Positions 1 through 6,871 of a stretch of 15,101 nt of DNA are shown piece after piece. The DNA comes from an uncultured Rhodobacter sp. (GTDB lineage: Bacteria > Pseudomonadota > Alphaproteobacteria > Rhodobacterales > Rhodobacteraceae): assembly GCA_937901435.1 (NCBI GenBank), contig CALGTJ010000618.1, positions 1-15,101 on the forward strand, in the 5' to 3' direction. Both the position numbers and the translations under genes were made by a program. Under the pieces are notes generated by a model. It was not told where the DNA came from, made no database searches, and was given only the letters and a program-made list of their open reading frames with translations. The number at the start of each line of letters is the position of its first letter. Position 1 is the stretch's first letter.

Positions 1-968
1 GTAGACCCTGCCGCCTGCATCGCCAGCATGAACAGCGCCGCCGCGTCATAGCTTTCGGGGGTGTAAGGCGAGGTGCCGTCAAATCCACCAGCCTCCCCGA
101 ACTGGGTGATGATCTCTGTGCCCTTGCCGCCCGCGCCAGCGATCTGACCGAAAGAGCCGTTCAGGTCATTGCCCAGCGCATCCGTGATGCTTTCGCCGAT
201 CATGCCGCCCGGCAGACCAAAGGTCTCCCATGCGCCGGTGTCAAGCGCGGCACGGATGATGCCCAGACCGCCTTGGTCAAGATATCCGGCCACAACCAGA
301 ATATCGCCACCCGCAGAGGCCAGCGCGCCCACTTCGGCGGAATAGTCAGACCGACCGTCCTCATGCGCCGCCACGATGGTCACTTCACCGCCGATCGCCT
401 CAAAGTTGGTCTGGATCGCATCTGCCAGACCCTTGCCATAGTCGTTGTTGGTGTAGGTCAGCGCGATAGAGGTGATGCCGCGCTCTTGCAGGATCTCGGC
501 CATCAACTGGCCTTCGCGCGCGTCAGATGGCGCGGTGCGATAGAACAGGCCGCCGTCCTCGGTGTCCGACAGCGCGGGCGAAGTGGCAGATGGGGAAATC
601 ATCACCATGCCATTGGCCATCGCCACGTTTTTCAGGATCGCGCCGGTCACACCCGAACAATCGCCGCCGATGATACCCGCGACACCGTCCGCAATCAGAC
701 GCTCGGCGTTCGACGTGGCCAGACCGTTGTCGATACAGCCCGTATCCGCGCGCACAGAGGTCACCTTGGCCCCACCCAAAAGCGCGCCACTTTCGGTGAC
801 TTCGGCCATCGCTGTCTCTGCGCCAGCCGCCATATGGCCGGTCAGGCTTTCAATCGGGCCGGTGTACCCGAACAGCACACCAAGCTTGATCTCTTGCGTG
901 TGGCTCTCGGCAAAGGCGGAACTGGCGAGCACGGCGGTTACGCCAACAGTTGTCAGAAAACGTTTCAT
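1..968 (-). CDS. ABC transporter periplasmic amino-acid-type binding protein (LivJ family), C-terminus cut off by window edge
   Basis: This is a periplasmic solute-binding protein of the branched-chain amino acid/amide ABC uptake class (LivJ-like, type I periplasmic fold). It should capture a substrate and hand it to LivHMGF-type membrane and ATPase subunits, which would lie beyond the left edge. About 322 codons are visible and the reading frame is still open at base 1. The start is the ATG at 966-968, preceded by GGGAGA. The first 20 residues (MKRFLTTVGVTAVLASSAFA) form a clear Sec signal peptide with an AxA-like cleavage site. The mature protein opens with the family-typical 'IKLGVLFGYTGP', followed by 'VAGIIGGDCSGVTGAI', 'MISPSATSPALSD', 'FYRTAPSDAREGQLMAEIL' and 'LTYTNNDYGKGLADA', which are hallmarks of LivJ/AmiC relatives. 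Real substrates in this family range from amino acids to amides, urea and aromatics, so the ligand cannot be named. It is transcribed divergently from the hydrolase gene at 1074. Confidence 0.93.
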   Translation of the reverse strand, partial: MKRFLTTVGVTAVLASSAFAESHTQEIKLGVLFGYTGPIESLTGHMAAGAETAMAEVTESGALLGGAKVTSVRADTGCIDNGLATSNAERLIADGVAGIIGGDCSGVTGAILKNVAMANGMVMISPSATSPALSDTEDGGLFYRTAPSDAREGQLMAEILQERGITSIALTYTNNDYGKGLADAIQTNFEAIGGEVTIVAAHEDGRSDYSAEVGALASAGGDILVVAGYLDQGGLGIIRAALDTGAWETFGLPGGMIGESITDALGNDLNGSFGQIAGAGGKGTEIITQFGEAGGFDGTSPYTPESYDAAALFMLAMQAAGS

Positions 969-984
969 TTTTATCTCCCAAGTT

Positions 985-996
985 GGACTTAAGTCC
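985..996. promoter_or_regulatory. Perfect 12-bp palindrome upstream of the LivJ-like gene
   Basis: GGACTTAAGTCC is a perfect self-complementary 12-mer, 16 bases upstream of the binding-protein ATG and inside the divergent gap between the two outward-facing genes. It could be an operator for a dimeric regulator. It lies close to the ribosome-binding site, so it could also act in the leader RNA. No regulator gene is adjacent and I do not recognise the site. Confidence 0.35.
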
Positions 997-1073
997 TGCA
1001 CGGAAAGTTAGTCATTCGCATCACAGAAGAAAAGCCCCCATTCTTGCCCGGCAAAAGCCCGCGAACGTCAACC

Positions 1074-1859
1074 ATGCTTGACTCTTGGCACCGGACCCCC
1101 TTCTTTTGCCGGATGATCCTGCAAGGCCGCCCCACCCATCTCTTTGTGCTCGATTACGGGCTTTTCCATGTCCATCAGAACGGGCGCATCATCGGAATAC
1201 CGGGCTTTGTGATCCGCACCGATGCGGGCGAGGTGGTGCTGGTGGACGGTGGTTTTCCTGCCAAATACGCCCACGACCCAGAGGCGGCCAGCCGCGAGGA
1301 TCATCTGGGTGCATTCGGAGAGGTCCTGCACTGCGGCCCCGAAAACCGCCCCGAGGCACAGCTTGCCCTGATCGGCCTTACCCCGCAGGACATCACACAT
1401 TGCATCCTGACCCATAGCCATATCGACCATATCGGCGCGCTGGATCAGTTTCTGCACGCGCCCATGATCCTTTCCGCCGCAGAGCGCGCCCTGCCCAAAC
1501 CGCTGTATTGGGGCACGGTCCAGCCGATGGGCTGGCCAGAACGGGACTATGTGGAACTGCAGGACGACACCGCGATTGGCCCCGACTTTCAGGTGCTGCA
1601 TACCCCCGGCCACACGCCCGGCCAGATCTCGTTGCGTGTCACCCTGCCCCAAACCGGCCCGGTGCTGATCGCCTCTGACGCCCTGTCGCGTCCCGCAGAA
1701 TTACAGAGCAATTTCAACGGTGCGATGGATCCAAAACGCGCCCTCCAAAGTGCGCAGCGTTTGGCCTATGCCGCGAACGACAGCGCGGAACTGATGATTT
1801 ATGGCCATTGCCCCACGCAATGGACCAGCTTGCGCAAGGCACCAGACGGCTATCAGTGA
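1074..1859 (+). CDS. Metallo-beta-lactamase-fold hydrolase, N-acyl homoserine lactonase-like family
   Basis: This is a cytoplasmic zinc-dependent hydrolase of about 261 aa with no signal peptide. Counting from the ATG at 1074, the metal-binding motif HxHxDH is complete at H114, H116, D118 and H119 (THSHIDHIG). The later ligands are H180 in 'HTPGHTPGQ', D202 in 'SDA' and H245 in 'YGHCP'. Length and motif layout fit the AHL-lactonase/AttM-type branch, whose known members open lactone rings. Other members cleave different esters, so quorum-signal degradation is only one possibility. The start is uncertain: the frame also offers TTG at 1044 and ATG at 1113, and none has a good ribosome-binding site. 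I chose 1074 because 'MLDSWHRTPFF' precedes the first fold strand. It is followed after about 90 bases by the VOC-cupin gene on the same strand, so the two may be co-transcribed. Confidence 0.85.
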   Translation: MLDSWHRTPFFCRMILQGRPTHLFVLDYGLFHVHQNGRIIGIPGFVIRTDAGEVVLVDGGFPAKYAHDPEAASREDHLGAFGEVLHCGPENRPEAQLALIGLTPQDITHCILTHSHIDHIGALDQFLHAPMILSAAERALPKPLYWGTVQPMGWPERDYVELQDDTAIGPDFQVLHTPGHTPGQISLRVTLPQTGPVLIASDALSRPAELQSNFNGAMDPKRALQSAQRLAYAANDSAELMIYGHCPTQWTSLRKAPDGYQ

Positions 1860-1950
1860 CCCCTGCCATGGGCCGAAAACCCGCATTGCAAATCCCCATT
1901 GCAGAACCCCAGATCGGCTCATAGGCTGCCCCGCAAAAGGAGCCCCCGCC

Positions 1951-3030
1951 ATGTCAGACATCCTTGCCGAAATCCGCCTGCCCACGCAGGAATTGCGCGA
2001 TGATATTCCGTTTTTCACCAAGGTGCTGGGGATGCGGCTGGACATGATCTATCCGGCCGACAACCCCGAGGTCGCGGTGTTTTCTGGCCATGGCCTGCGC
2101 GTGCGGATCGGAAAGGGCGCGCCCGAGGCCCCCGGCACGATCCGGATACGCTGTGATGACCCCGACAGCTTTGCCGATGGCGCGCGGGAATTGACCGCGC
2201 CCAATGGCACAACGGTCGAGATCGACCATATCAACCCGCCGCTGGTGCTGCCCGAAACCATCCACAGCTTTGTCGTGCGCCGCCTTGCGGATCAGGCCCC
2301 GTGGATCGTCGGGCGTGCGGGCATGCAATACCGCGACCTGATCCCGGATCGGCTTGGCGGGTCGATCATTGCCAGCCACATCCGCATCCCCGACGGCGGC
2401 CCTGTGCCAGATATGGTGCACTATCACACGGTCGGGTTCCAGCTGATCTTCTGTTATCGCGGCTGGGTCGATCTGGTCTACGAAGATCAGGGCGAGCCCT
2501 TTCGCCTGCACGCCGGAAACTGCGTAATCCAGCCTCCCGAGATCCGTCACCGCGTTCTCTATGCCTCTGACAATATCGAGGTCATCGAAATCGGTGTACC
2601 GGCCGAACATATCACCACCATCGACCACCAGATGAGCCTGCCCAACGGTCCCGCCAATCCAGAACGCCGCTTTCAGGGGCAACGGTTTGTGCACCACAAG
2701 GCAGACGAGGCCACCCTCGCCCCGCACCGCCTGCACGGCTACCAAAGCCGCGACACAAGCATTGCCGAAAACACCCGGAACGTCGCCGGGGTCCATGTCA
2801 TCACCCGCGCCAGCGGCACGCCTGACTGGCAAAGCCATGACGCCGATATCCTGTTCACCTTCGTGATGCAGGGCAGCATGACACTCGAGGGCGAAGGGCG
2901 CGCGCCTTATGATCTGCAAACAGGCGACGCCTTTGTGATCCCGCCCGGAATGAAAACACGCTACGCCACCCCCTCTGACGACATCGAACTGCTCGAAGTC
3001 TCGCTGCCCGGCACGTTTCAAACGGCCTGA
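1951..3030 (+). CDS. Fusion protein: glyoxalase-like (VOC) domain plus two cupin domains
   Basis: This is a 359-aa predicted cytoplasmic protein. The start is fixed by AAAAGGAG at 1935-1942, eight bases before the ATG; the upstream in-frame extension has no such site. Residues 1-95 look like a single VOC half ('ILAEIRLPTQELRDDIPFFTKVLGM', then 'VAVFSGHGLRVRI'). Residues 140-220 form a cupin with H157, H159 and H200 as likely metal ligands ('MVHYHTVGFQLIFCYRG' and 'AGNCVIQPPEIRH'); the usual glutamate is replaced by Q164. Residues 280-355 form a second cupin ('DILFTFVMQGSMTLEGEG', 'LQTGDAFVIPPGM') that keeps only one histidine, so it is probably structural or non-metal. Cupin and VOC domains occur in dioxygenases, isomerases and binding proteins, and the reaction here is unknown. 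The position just after a hydrolase gene suggests a shared small-molecule pathway. Confidence 0.85.
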   Translation: MSDILAEIRLPTQELRDDIPFFTKVLGMRLDMIYPADNPEVAVFSGHGLRVRIGKGAPEAPGTIRIRCDDPDSFADGARELTAPNGTTVEIDHINPPLVLPETIHSFVVRRLADQAPWIVGRAGMQYRDLIPDRLGGSIIASHIRIPDGGPVPDMVHYHTVGFQLIFCYRGWVDLVYEDQGEPFRLHAGNCVIQPPEIRHRVLYASDNIEVIEIGVPAEHITTIDHQMSLPNGPANPERRFQGQRFVHHKADEATLAPHRLHGYQSRDTSIAENTRNVAGVHVITRASGTPDWQSHDADILFTFVMQGSMTLEGEGRAPYDLQTGDAFVIPPGMKTRYATPSDDIELLEVSLPGTFQTA

Positions 3031-3060
3031 CCAGACAACACCCCTGTCCCTTTCATCTTG

Positions 3061-3124
3061 GCGAAAATACTCCGGGGTCCGGGGCAGAGCCCCGGCTGGT
3101 CGGATTGCTTCAGCAATTCGACCA
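3061..3124. terminator. Two adjacent stem-loops between convergent genes; likely bidirectional terminator or REP-like element
   Basis: The sequence GCGAAAATACTCCGGGG (3061-3077) leads into a perfect 7-bp stem CCGGGGC/GCCCCGG at 3079-3095 with loop AGA. A second stem of 12 bp with one G-T wobble follows: TGGTCGGATTGC (3097-3108), loop TTCA, GCAATTCGACCA (3113-3124). The element sits in the 114-bp gap between two genes that point at each other, where a terminator for both strands is expected. No long T-run follows, so transcription stop by hairpin plus U-tract is not certain. I recall similar 'GCGAAAATACTCC...' elements repeated between genes in Rhodobacterales. Confidence 0.6.
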
Positions 3125-3144
3125 ATTTCATCACCCCTCAGGCA

Positions 3145-4815
3145 TTACCCCCCGGACACCACGCGCCTTGCGATCATATCCGTCGCCAGATGCGCGGAAT
3201 CCAACGCCCCCACCTGCCAGCCGGGCCAATAGCTGAACCAATCCCCGGCCATGAACACCTTGCGCCCGATCGGGTCGGCGGCGGCCATCTGCGAAAACAC
3301 CTCTGGCTGGGTGTAAGCCGTGTCATTGGCCCATCCCCCCGCCTGATAGGGCATCTTGGCCCAGGCAATCGTCACGCCATTTCCTGCAAAGACCTTGTCG
3401 CGATAGCCCGGATGCAGCTTTTCCCCGCCCGCCAGCGCCGCTTCGATCCGCTGGGCGCGGGTCAACTTTTCAAATTCGGCCGCCCCTTCGCCCCGGTTAT
3501 AGGCAGCGGTCAAAACGCCAGTCGGAGAGTTGAAACTATAGTTCGGATACCAGATCTGGCTGATGATCCCCTTGGTCCACGAAATCCCGCCATAAATCCG
3601 GTCTTCCTGCTCCCAAAACCGAGAGCGCCCCTGAAAGCCCACCTTGCAGGCCGGGGTGATATAGACCTCTGACAAGATCTGGCGCGTCACCGGGTTCATG
3701 AAATTCCCCCCAAGTTGCGCCAGCAGAGGGGCCGACAGGGTCGCAATCACATAATCCGCCGTCATCGTCTGCCCGCCCACAAGACGCACAATCGACAGGT
3801 CATCCTCGATATCGATGCCGCTGACCGGGCTGTCCGGAATGATCAGATCACCAACGCTCTGACCATTGCCGATCTCCGCGCCCAGAAAGCCTTTCCAGAT
3901 CATATCCATGCCGTCCACGGGCTGCATCAGCGAGGTCTGCCAGAAATATTCCAGATCGTCGAACATCTCTGAATTCCAGAAATCAGACCTCATCACATCG
4001 TCCAGCGACAGGGTCGGCCAGGGCCGTCCGGGCGTTTTCACGTCGCCCGGATCAATGGCATAGCCCGCGCGGATATAGTCGTTCTGCAAGGCCGCGCCAG
4101 CATAGACCAGTTGCGCGCCCTCTTGGGTCAACTGGCCAAAATGGCTTAGCATCGCCAGAAACGCCTCTTGGTCCCCCACCGTCATCGCAGTGTCCAGCTT
4201 GCCCTGATCAGAGACCTTGGCCAACAATTCCGCCAGATGCCCGCGCAGGTCATTCTTGAGACGACGCGCCTGAACCGGGCGGCCCCCGTTCCATGCGTCG
4301 TTCTGCACCAGGTTGGCCTTATCCATATACAGATAGGGCTGAAGCCTGACACCGAACTCTTTGCAGTAATCCAAGACCCGTGCGTGATGCTGCGGGATGC
4401 GGCCCGGCCCGGCGTTGAGGTAATTGTCTGGCGAGTCCGGCGGGACATCCCCCACCTGTTCAAAGCGCATGGTGGTGTCGCTGTTCCAGTCCCACTCGCG
4501 GTAACTGTCCCCCTCGCGCAGGGTCAGGCTGCGCCCACCGGGGCAGTCCGTGGCCTCTAGAATGCGCACCGACGCCCCGGCGCGGGCAAGACGCATCGCA
4601 CTGCACAGCCCCGCAAGGCCAGCGCCGATCACGATGACGGTTTTGCCCGACAAGCTGCCATTGGGCAAAGGCGCAACCGTATTGCCTTGGGCAAGGGCAC
4701 CCTGCCCCATCAGATCAAAGGCAGACAGCGCCATATACGCAGCCCCCAGACCCCCGACAGAGGCAAGACCATGAATAAAGACGCGGCGGGTTAAAGGACG
4801 GGAATTCAAAGACAT
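3145..4815 (-). CDS. Flavin monoamine-oxidase-family FAD oxidoreductase with twin-arginine N-terminus
   Basis: This is an FAD-dependent amine oxidase-type enzyme of 556 aa. Family members oxidise primary or secondary amines or L-amino acids with oxygen, giving imine and peroxide. The FAD-binding Rossmann motif 'VIVIGAGLAGLCSAMRLARAG' covers residues about 60-80, followed by E87 and 'PGGRS' at 92-96. The C-terminal FAD motif 'FMAGDWFSYWPGWQVGALDSAH' is present. The N-terminus 'PLTRRVFIHGLASVGGLGAAYMAL' has adjacent arginines R10-R11 before a hydrophobic stretch and an 'ALAQG' end, resembling a Tat signal, so periplasmic export after cofactor loading is likely. The start at 4815 is preferred over the in-frame ATG at 4896 because GGAG lies eight bases upstream and the Tat region then sits at the very N-terminus. 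It points the same way as the operon above but is separated from it by 203 bp and probably has its own promoter. The substrate cannot be read from sequence. Confidence 0.88.
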   Translation of the reverse strand: MSLNSRPLTRRVFIHGLASVGGLGAAYMALSAFDLMGQGALAQGNTVAPLPNGSLSGKTVIVIGAGLAGLCSAMRLARAGASVRILEATDCPGGRSLTLREGDSYREWDWNSDTTMRFEQVGDVPPDSPDNYLNAGPGRIPQHHARVLDYCKEFGVRLQPYLYMDKANLVQNDAWNGGRPVQARRLKNDLRGHLAELLAKVSDQGKLDTAMTVGDQEAFLAMLSHFGQLTQEGAQLVYAGAALQNDYIRAGYAIDPGDVKTPGRPWPTLSLDDVMRSDFWNSEMFDDLEYFWQTSLMQPVDGMDMIWKGFLGAEIGNGQSVGDLIIPDSPVSGIDIEDDLSIVRLVGGQTMTADYVIATLSAPLLAQLGGNFMNPVTRQILSEVYITPACKVGFQGRSRFWEQEDRIYGGISWTKGIISQIWYPNYSFNSPTGVLTAAYNRGEGAAEFEKLTRAQRIEAALAGGEKLHPGYRDKVFAGNGVTIAWAKMPYQAGGWANDTAYTQPEVFSQMAAADPIGRKVFMAGDWFSYWPGWQVGALDSAHLATDMIARRVVSGG

Positions 4816-5018
4816 ATCAAGTCTCCAATGTAAGGGAATTTGAAAAAACATGAAACACGATCCGGGATCAGTATAGTCACCCGCGATTGTCTGCATGTCT
4901 GAAACAAGACAAACAGAGGTATATTTTAAGTTGTGAATTCAATTCAGGGGTGTTTAGTGATCCCTAAAGGCGACCACATGCCAGCGCCCCCAAAAAGCGC
5001 CAACAGCATCCCCCACGC
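4816..5018. other. 203-bp intergenic region upstream of the amine-oxidase gene
   Basis: No gene is seen here. The region is A/T-richer than its surroundings. It holds an inverted repeat TGTCT-GAAACA-AGACA at 4896-4911, extended in a looser form as TTGTCT (4887-4892) and AGACAA (4907-4912). Reading toward the oxidase gene on the minus strand, a TATACT hexamer at about 4871-4876 could be a -10 box, but no matching -35 stands out. No convincing hairpin terminator for the operon ending at 5019 was found; only a weak TTTAG/CTAAA stem near 4955-4970 is present. Confidence 0.35.
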
Positions 5019-5927
5019 TCAGGCTGCGGGGCGCACCGCGACACTGCGCCGTTCCCGGCTCCAGATGATCAGGCCAGAGACCACGACGACGAGCGCGCCA
5101 AATATGGTCATTTGATCCGGCACATGGGCAAAAACCAGATAACCCGAGGCGGTCAGATACAGCAAGAAAGAGTAGGTAAAGGGCATCAGCGTGTTCGTCG
5201 GCGCAAACCCATGCGCGCGGGTCAGCAACTCGTGTCCGGCCCATGCCCAGATACCGAGGGCCAGCATGAACCCCCATTGTGCAACGCTTGTGGGGGTCTG
5301 CCAGAACCAGACCCCAAAAGGCAGCATCGTTACTGCGCCGGTAAAGCCCAGATAGAACTGCATCGTTTCGATCGCGACCTTGCCCGACAGTTTGCGCGTG
5401 ATGATCGAATAAAGCGCCATTGACAGCGCGTTATAAACGCTCAAAAGCGCAAGCCACTGAAAATCCACGCTGAACGGGCGCACAATGATCAGCACCCCGA
5501 CAAAGCCCAGCACAATCGCGCCCCAGCGCACCGGGCCGACGCGTTCGCCCAGCAGGGGCCAGCTGAGGGCGCAGACGATGACGGGGGCAGAGAACATGAT
5601 GGCCGAGGTCAGCGTCAGCGGCAGGTATTTGAGAACAAAGAAATTGACCACCGTCGCCGACAACAGCAGGAACGCGCGCAGCAAGACCAGCCCCAGATGA
5701 TCCGTCTTGAGGTGCCTGAACGACCCGCCCGTTACAAGGATCTGCCCCATCGAGATCACAAAGGCCCCGGCGTAACGCATAAAGGCCAGTTGGAACGCGT
5801 GCAAACCACCGACCACCAGCCATTTCACGGAAGTATCCACCAACGCGAACAGAAAATAGGCACCGAGCATCATCACGATGCCCAGACCCGGTCGGTTCTC
5901 GTTGGCCCGCGCCGCGATTGCGCGCAT
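5019..5927 (-). CDS. EamA/DMT-superfamily permease
   Basis: This is a 302-aa inner-membrane protein of the drug/metabolite transporter (EamA, RhaT-like) superfamily. About ten hydrophobic segments are arranged as two repeated five-helix halves, for example 'MLGAYFLFALVDTSVKW', 'LLSATVVNFFVLKYLPLTL', 'AIVLGFVGVLIIVRPF', 'YSFLLYLTASGYLVFAHVP' and 'ALVVVVSGLIIWSRERR'. The pattern 'KYLPLTLTSAIMFSAPVIVCAL' after helix four is typical. Family members usually export amino acids, nucleosides or toxic metabolites. It is the last gene of the array, 36 bases after the preceding stop codon, with AAAGGGG about ten bases before the ATG. Its presence next to a TRAP importer suggests efflux of a by-product or an alternative uptake route. 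The substrate is unknown. Confidence 0.85.
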   Translation of the reverse strand: MRAIAARANENRPGLGIVMMLGAYFLFALVDTSVKWLVVGGLHAFQLAFMRYAGAFVISMGQILVTGGSFRHLKTDHLGLVLLRAFLLLSATVVNFFVLKYLPLTLTSAIMFSAPVIVCALSWPLLGERVGPVRWGAIVLGFVGVLIIVRPFSVDFQWLALLSVYNALSMALYSIITRKLSGKVAIETMQFYLGFTGAVTMLPFGVWFWQTPTSVAQWGFMLALGIWAWAGHELLTRAHGFAPTNTLMPFTYSFLLYLTASGYLVFAHVPDQMTIFGALVVVVSGLIIWSRERRSVAVRPAA

Positions 5928-5963
5928 CAGAGGGCCGCCCCTTTGGAACGGCCCGACATCGGC

Positions 5964-6851
5964 TTATGCGCCAAAGTGTTTGGTAAAGAAATCAACCTGT
6001 TCAGGGACGAGTGTCTCGCCGCGCCCTGCGTCAAGGGACGCCTGCAACGCGGTTTTCGCACATTGCGCCATGATGCTTTCGACCCCGGCTTCCTCTGCCA
6101 TCTGCACATAATAGCCCACATCCTTGCGCGCATTCTTGACCGTAAAGGCCAGCATTTCCGGGTTGCCCTCTACTGCATAGGCTTTGACGAAATCCATCAT
6201 GCCAGAGCGCAGCGGTCCGGCGGACATGACGTCATAAACAGACTGCCGCGCAACCCCCATTTTGTCCGCCATGGCAAAGGCTTCGGACATGGCGTTGGCG
6301 GTGGTCATCGCGAAAAAGTTGTTGATCAGCTTGATCGTGTGTCCAGAGCCAAGCGCGCCAAGGTGAAAGACGTTCTCGCCCAGATCATCCAGCACCGGTT
6401 TGACCTTGTCATAGGCGGCCTTGTCGCCTGCGCCCATGATATTGAGCAGTCCGTCCTTGGCATGCATCGGCGTGCGCCCCAAAGGCGCGTCCATATAGGT
6501 GCCCCCGGCGGCAGTGACTTCTTCGCCCAAGGCGCGTGTCGAGTCGGGCAAAGAGGTGCCGAAGTCAATGACAACAGCGCCCTTGCGCAGCCCTGCGATC
6601 ACACCATCCGCGCCGCGCATCCGGCTTTCGACCTGCTCAGAGGTGCTCATACACAGCATGACGATGTCGCTGGCGGCGGCCACCTCTCGCGCAGTGCTGA
6701 CCTCTGTCGCGCCCCGCGCAACGGCGGCGTCCACATTCTCGCGCGACCTGTTGGCGATCACAGTCAGGCTATAGCCCAGCCCCTGCATCCGCTCGACCAT
6801 CGCCGCGCCCATCAGGCCGAGGCCAATAAATCCGATTGTTGGTTTGCTCAT
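5964..6851 (-). CDS. NAD(P)-dependent beta-hydroxyacid dehydrogenase (HIBADH/YihU superfamily) with GRTP motif
   Basis: This is a 295-aa cytoplasmic dehydrogenase of the 3-hydroxyisobutyrate dehydrogenase, tartronate semialdehyde reductase and sulfolactaldehyde reductase superfamily. These enzymes interconvert short 3-hydroxy acids and semialdehydes. The N-terminal Rossmann motif 'GFIGLGLMG' is at 7-15. N34-R35-S36 after the second strand resembles NADP-preferring relatives. The catalytic lysine is K174 in 'GHTIKLINN'. The substrate loop reads 'DAPLGRTPMHAKDG' (121-134) in place of the canonical 'DAPVSGG'. The closest pattern I recall is 'DVPVGRTS' in E. coli YihU, whose GRTS residues help hold the sulfonate. 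The start at 6851 is set by GGAG eight bases upstream and by the family start 'MSKPTIGFIG'; the longer in-frame extension to 7172 overlaps the previous gene. The gap to the Gfo/Idh stop is only 20 bases. Confidence 0.92.
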   Translation of the reverse strand: MSKPTIGFIGLGLMGAAMVERMQGLGYSLTVIANRSRENVDAAVARGATEVSTAREVAAASDIVMLCMSTSEQVESRMRGADGVIAGLRKGAVVIDFGTSLPDSTRALGEEVTAAGGTYMDAPLGRTPMHAKDGLLNIMGAGDKAAYDKVKPVLDDLGENVFHLGALGSGHTIKLINNFFAMTTANAMSEAFAMADKMGVARQSVYDVMSAGPLRSGMMDFVKAYAVEGNPEMLAFTVKNARKDVGYYVQMAEEAGVESIMAQCAKTALQASLDAGRGETLVPEQVDFFTKHFGA

Positions 6852-6871
6852 ATCAATCTCCTCTTTGACCA

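Noticed and set aside
1074..1859. Calling the metallo-hydrolase a quorum-quenching AHL lactonase (AiiA/AttM)
   Set aside because: The HxHxDH fold is shared by many hydrolases, and no LuxI/LuxR gene or other quorum-sensing context is in the window.
1954..3021. Minus-strand open frame of 355 codons opposite the VOC-cupin gene
   Set aside because: The sense frame has domain motifs and a strong ribosome-binding site; the antisense product has neither.
4815..4896. Upstream ATG at 4896 as the start of the amine oxidase
   Set aside because: It has no ribosome-binding site and would put 27 residues without signal character before the Tat-like segment; the ATG at 4815 has GGAG at proper spacing.
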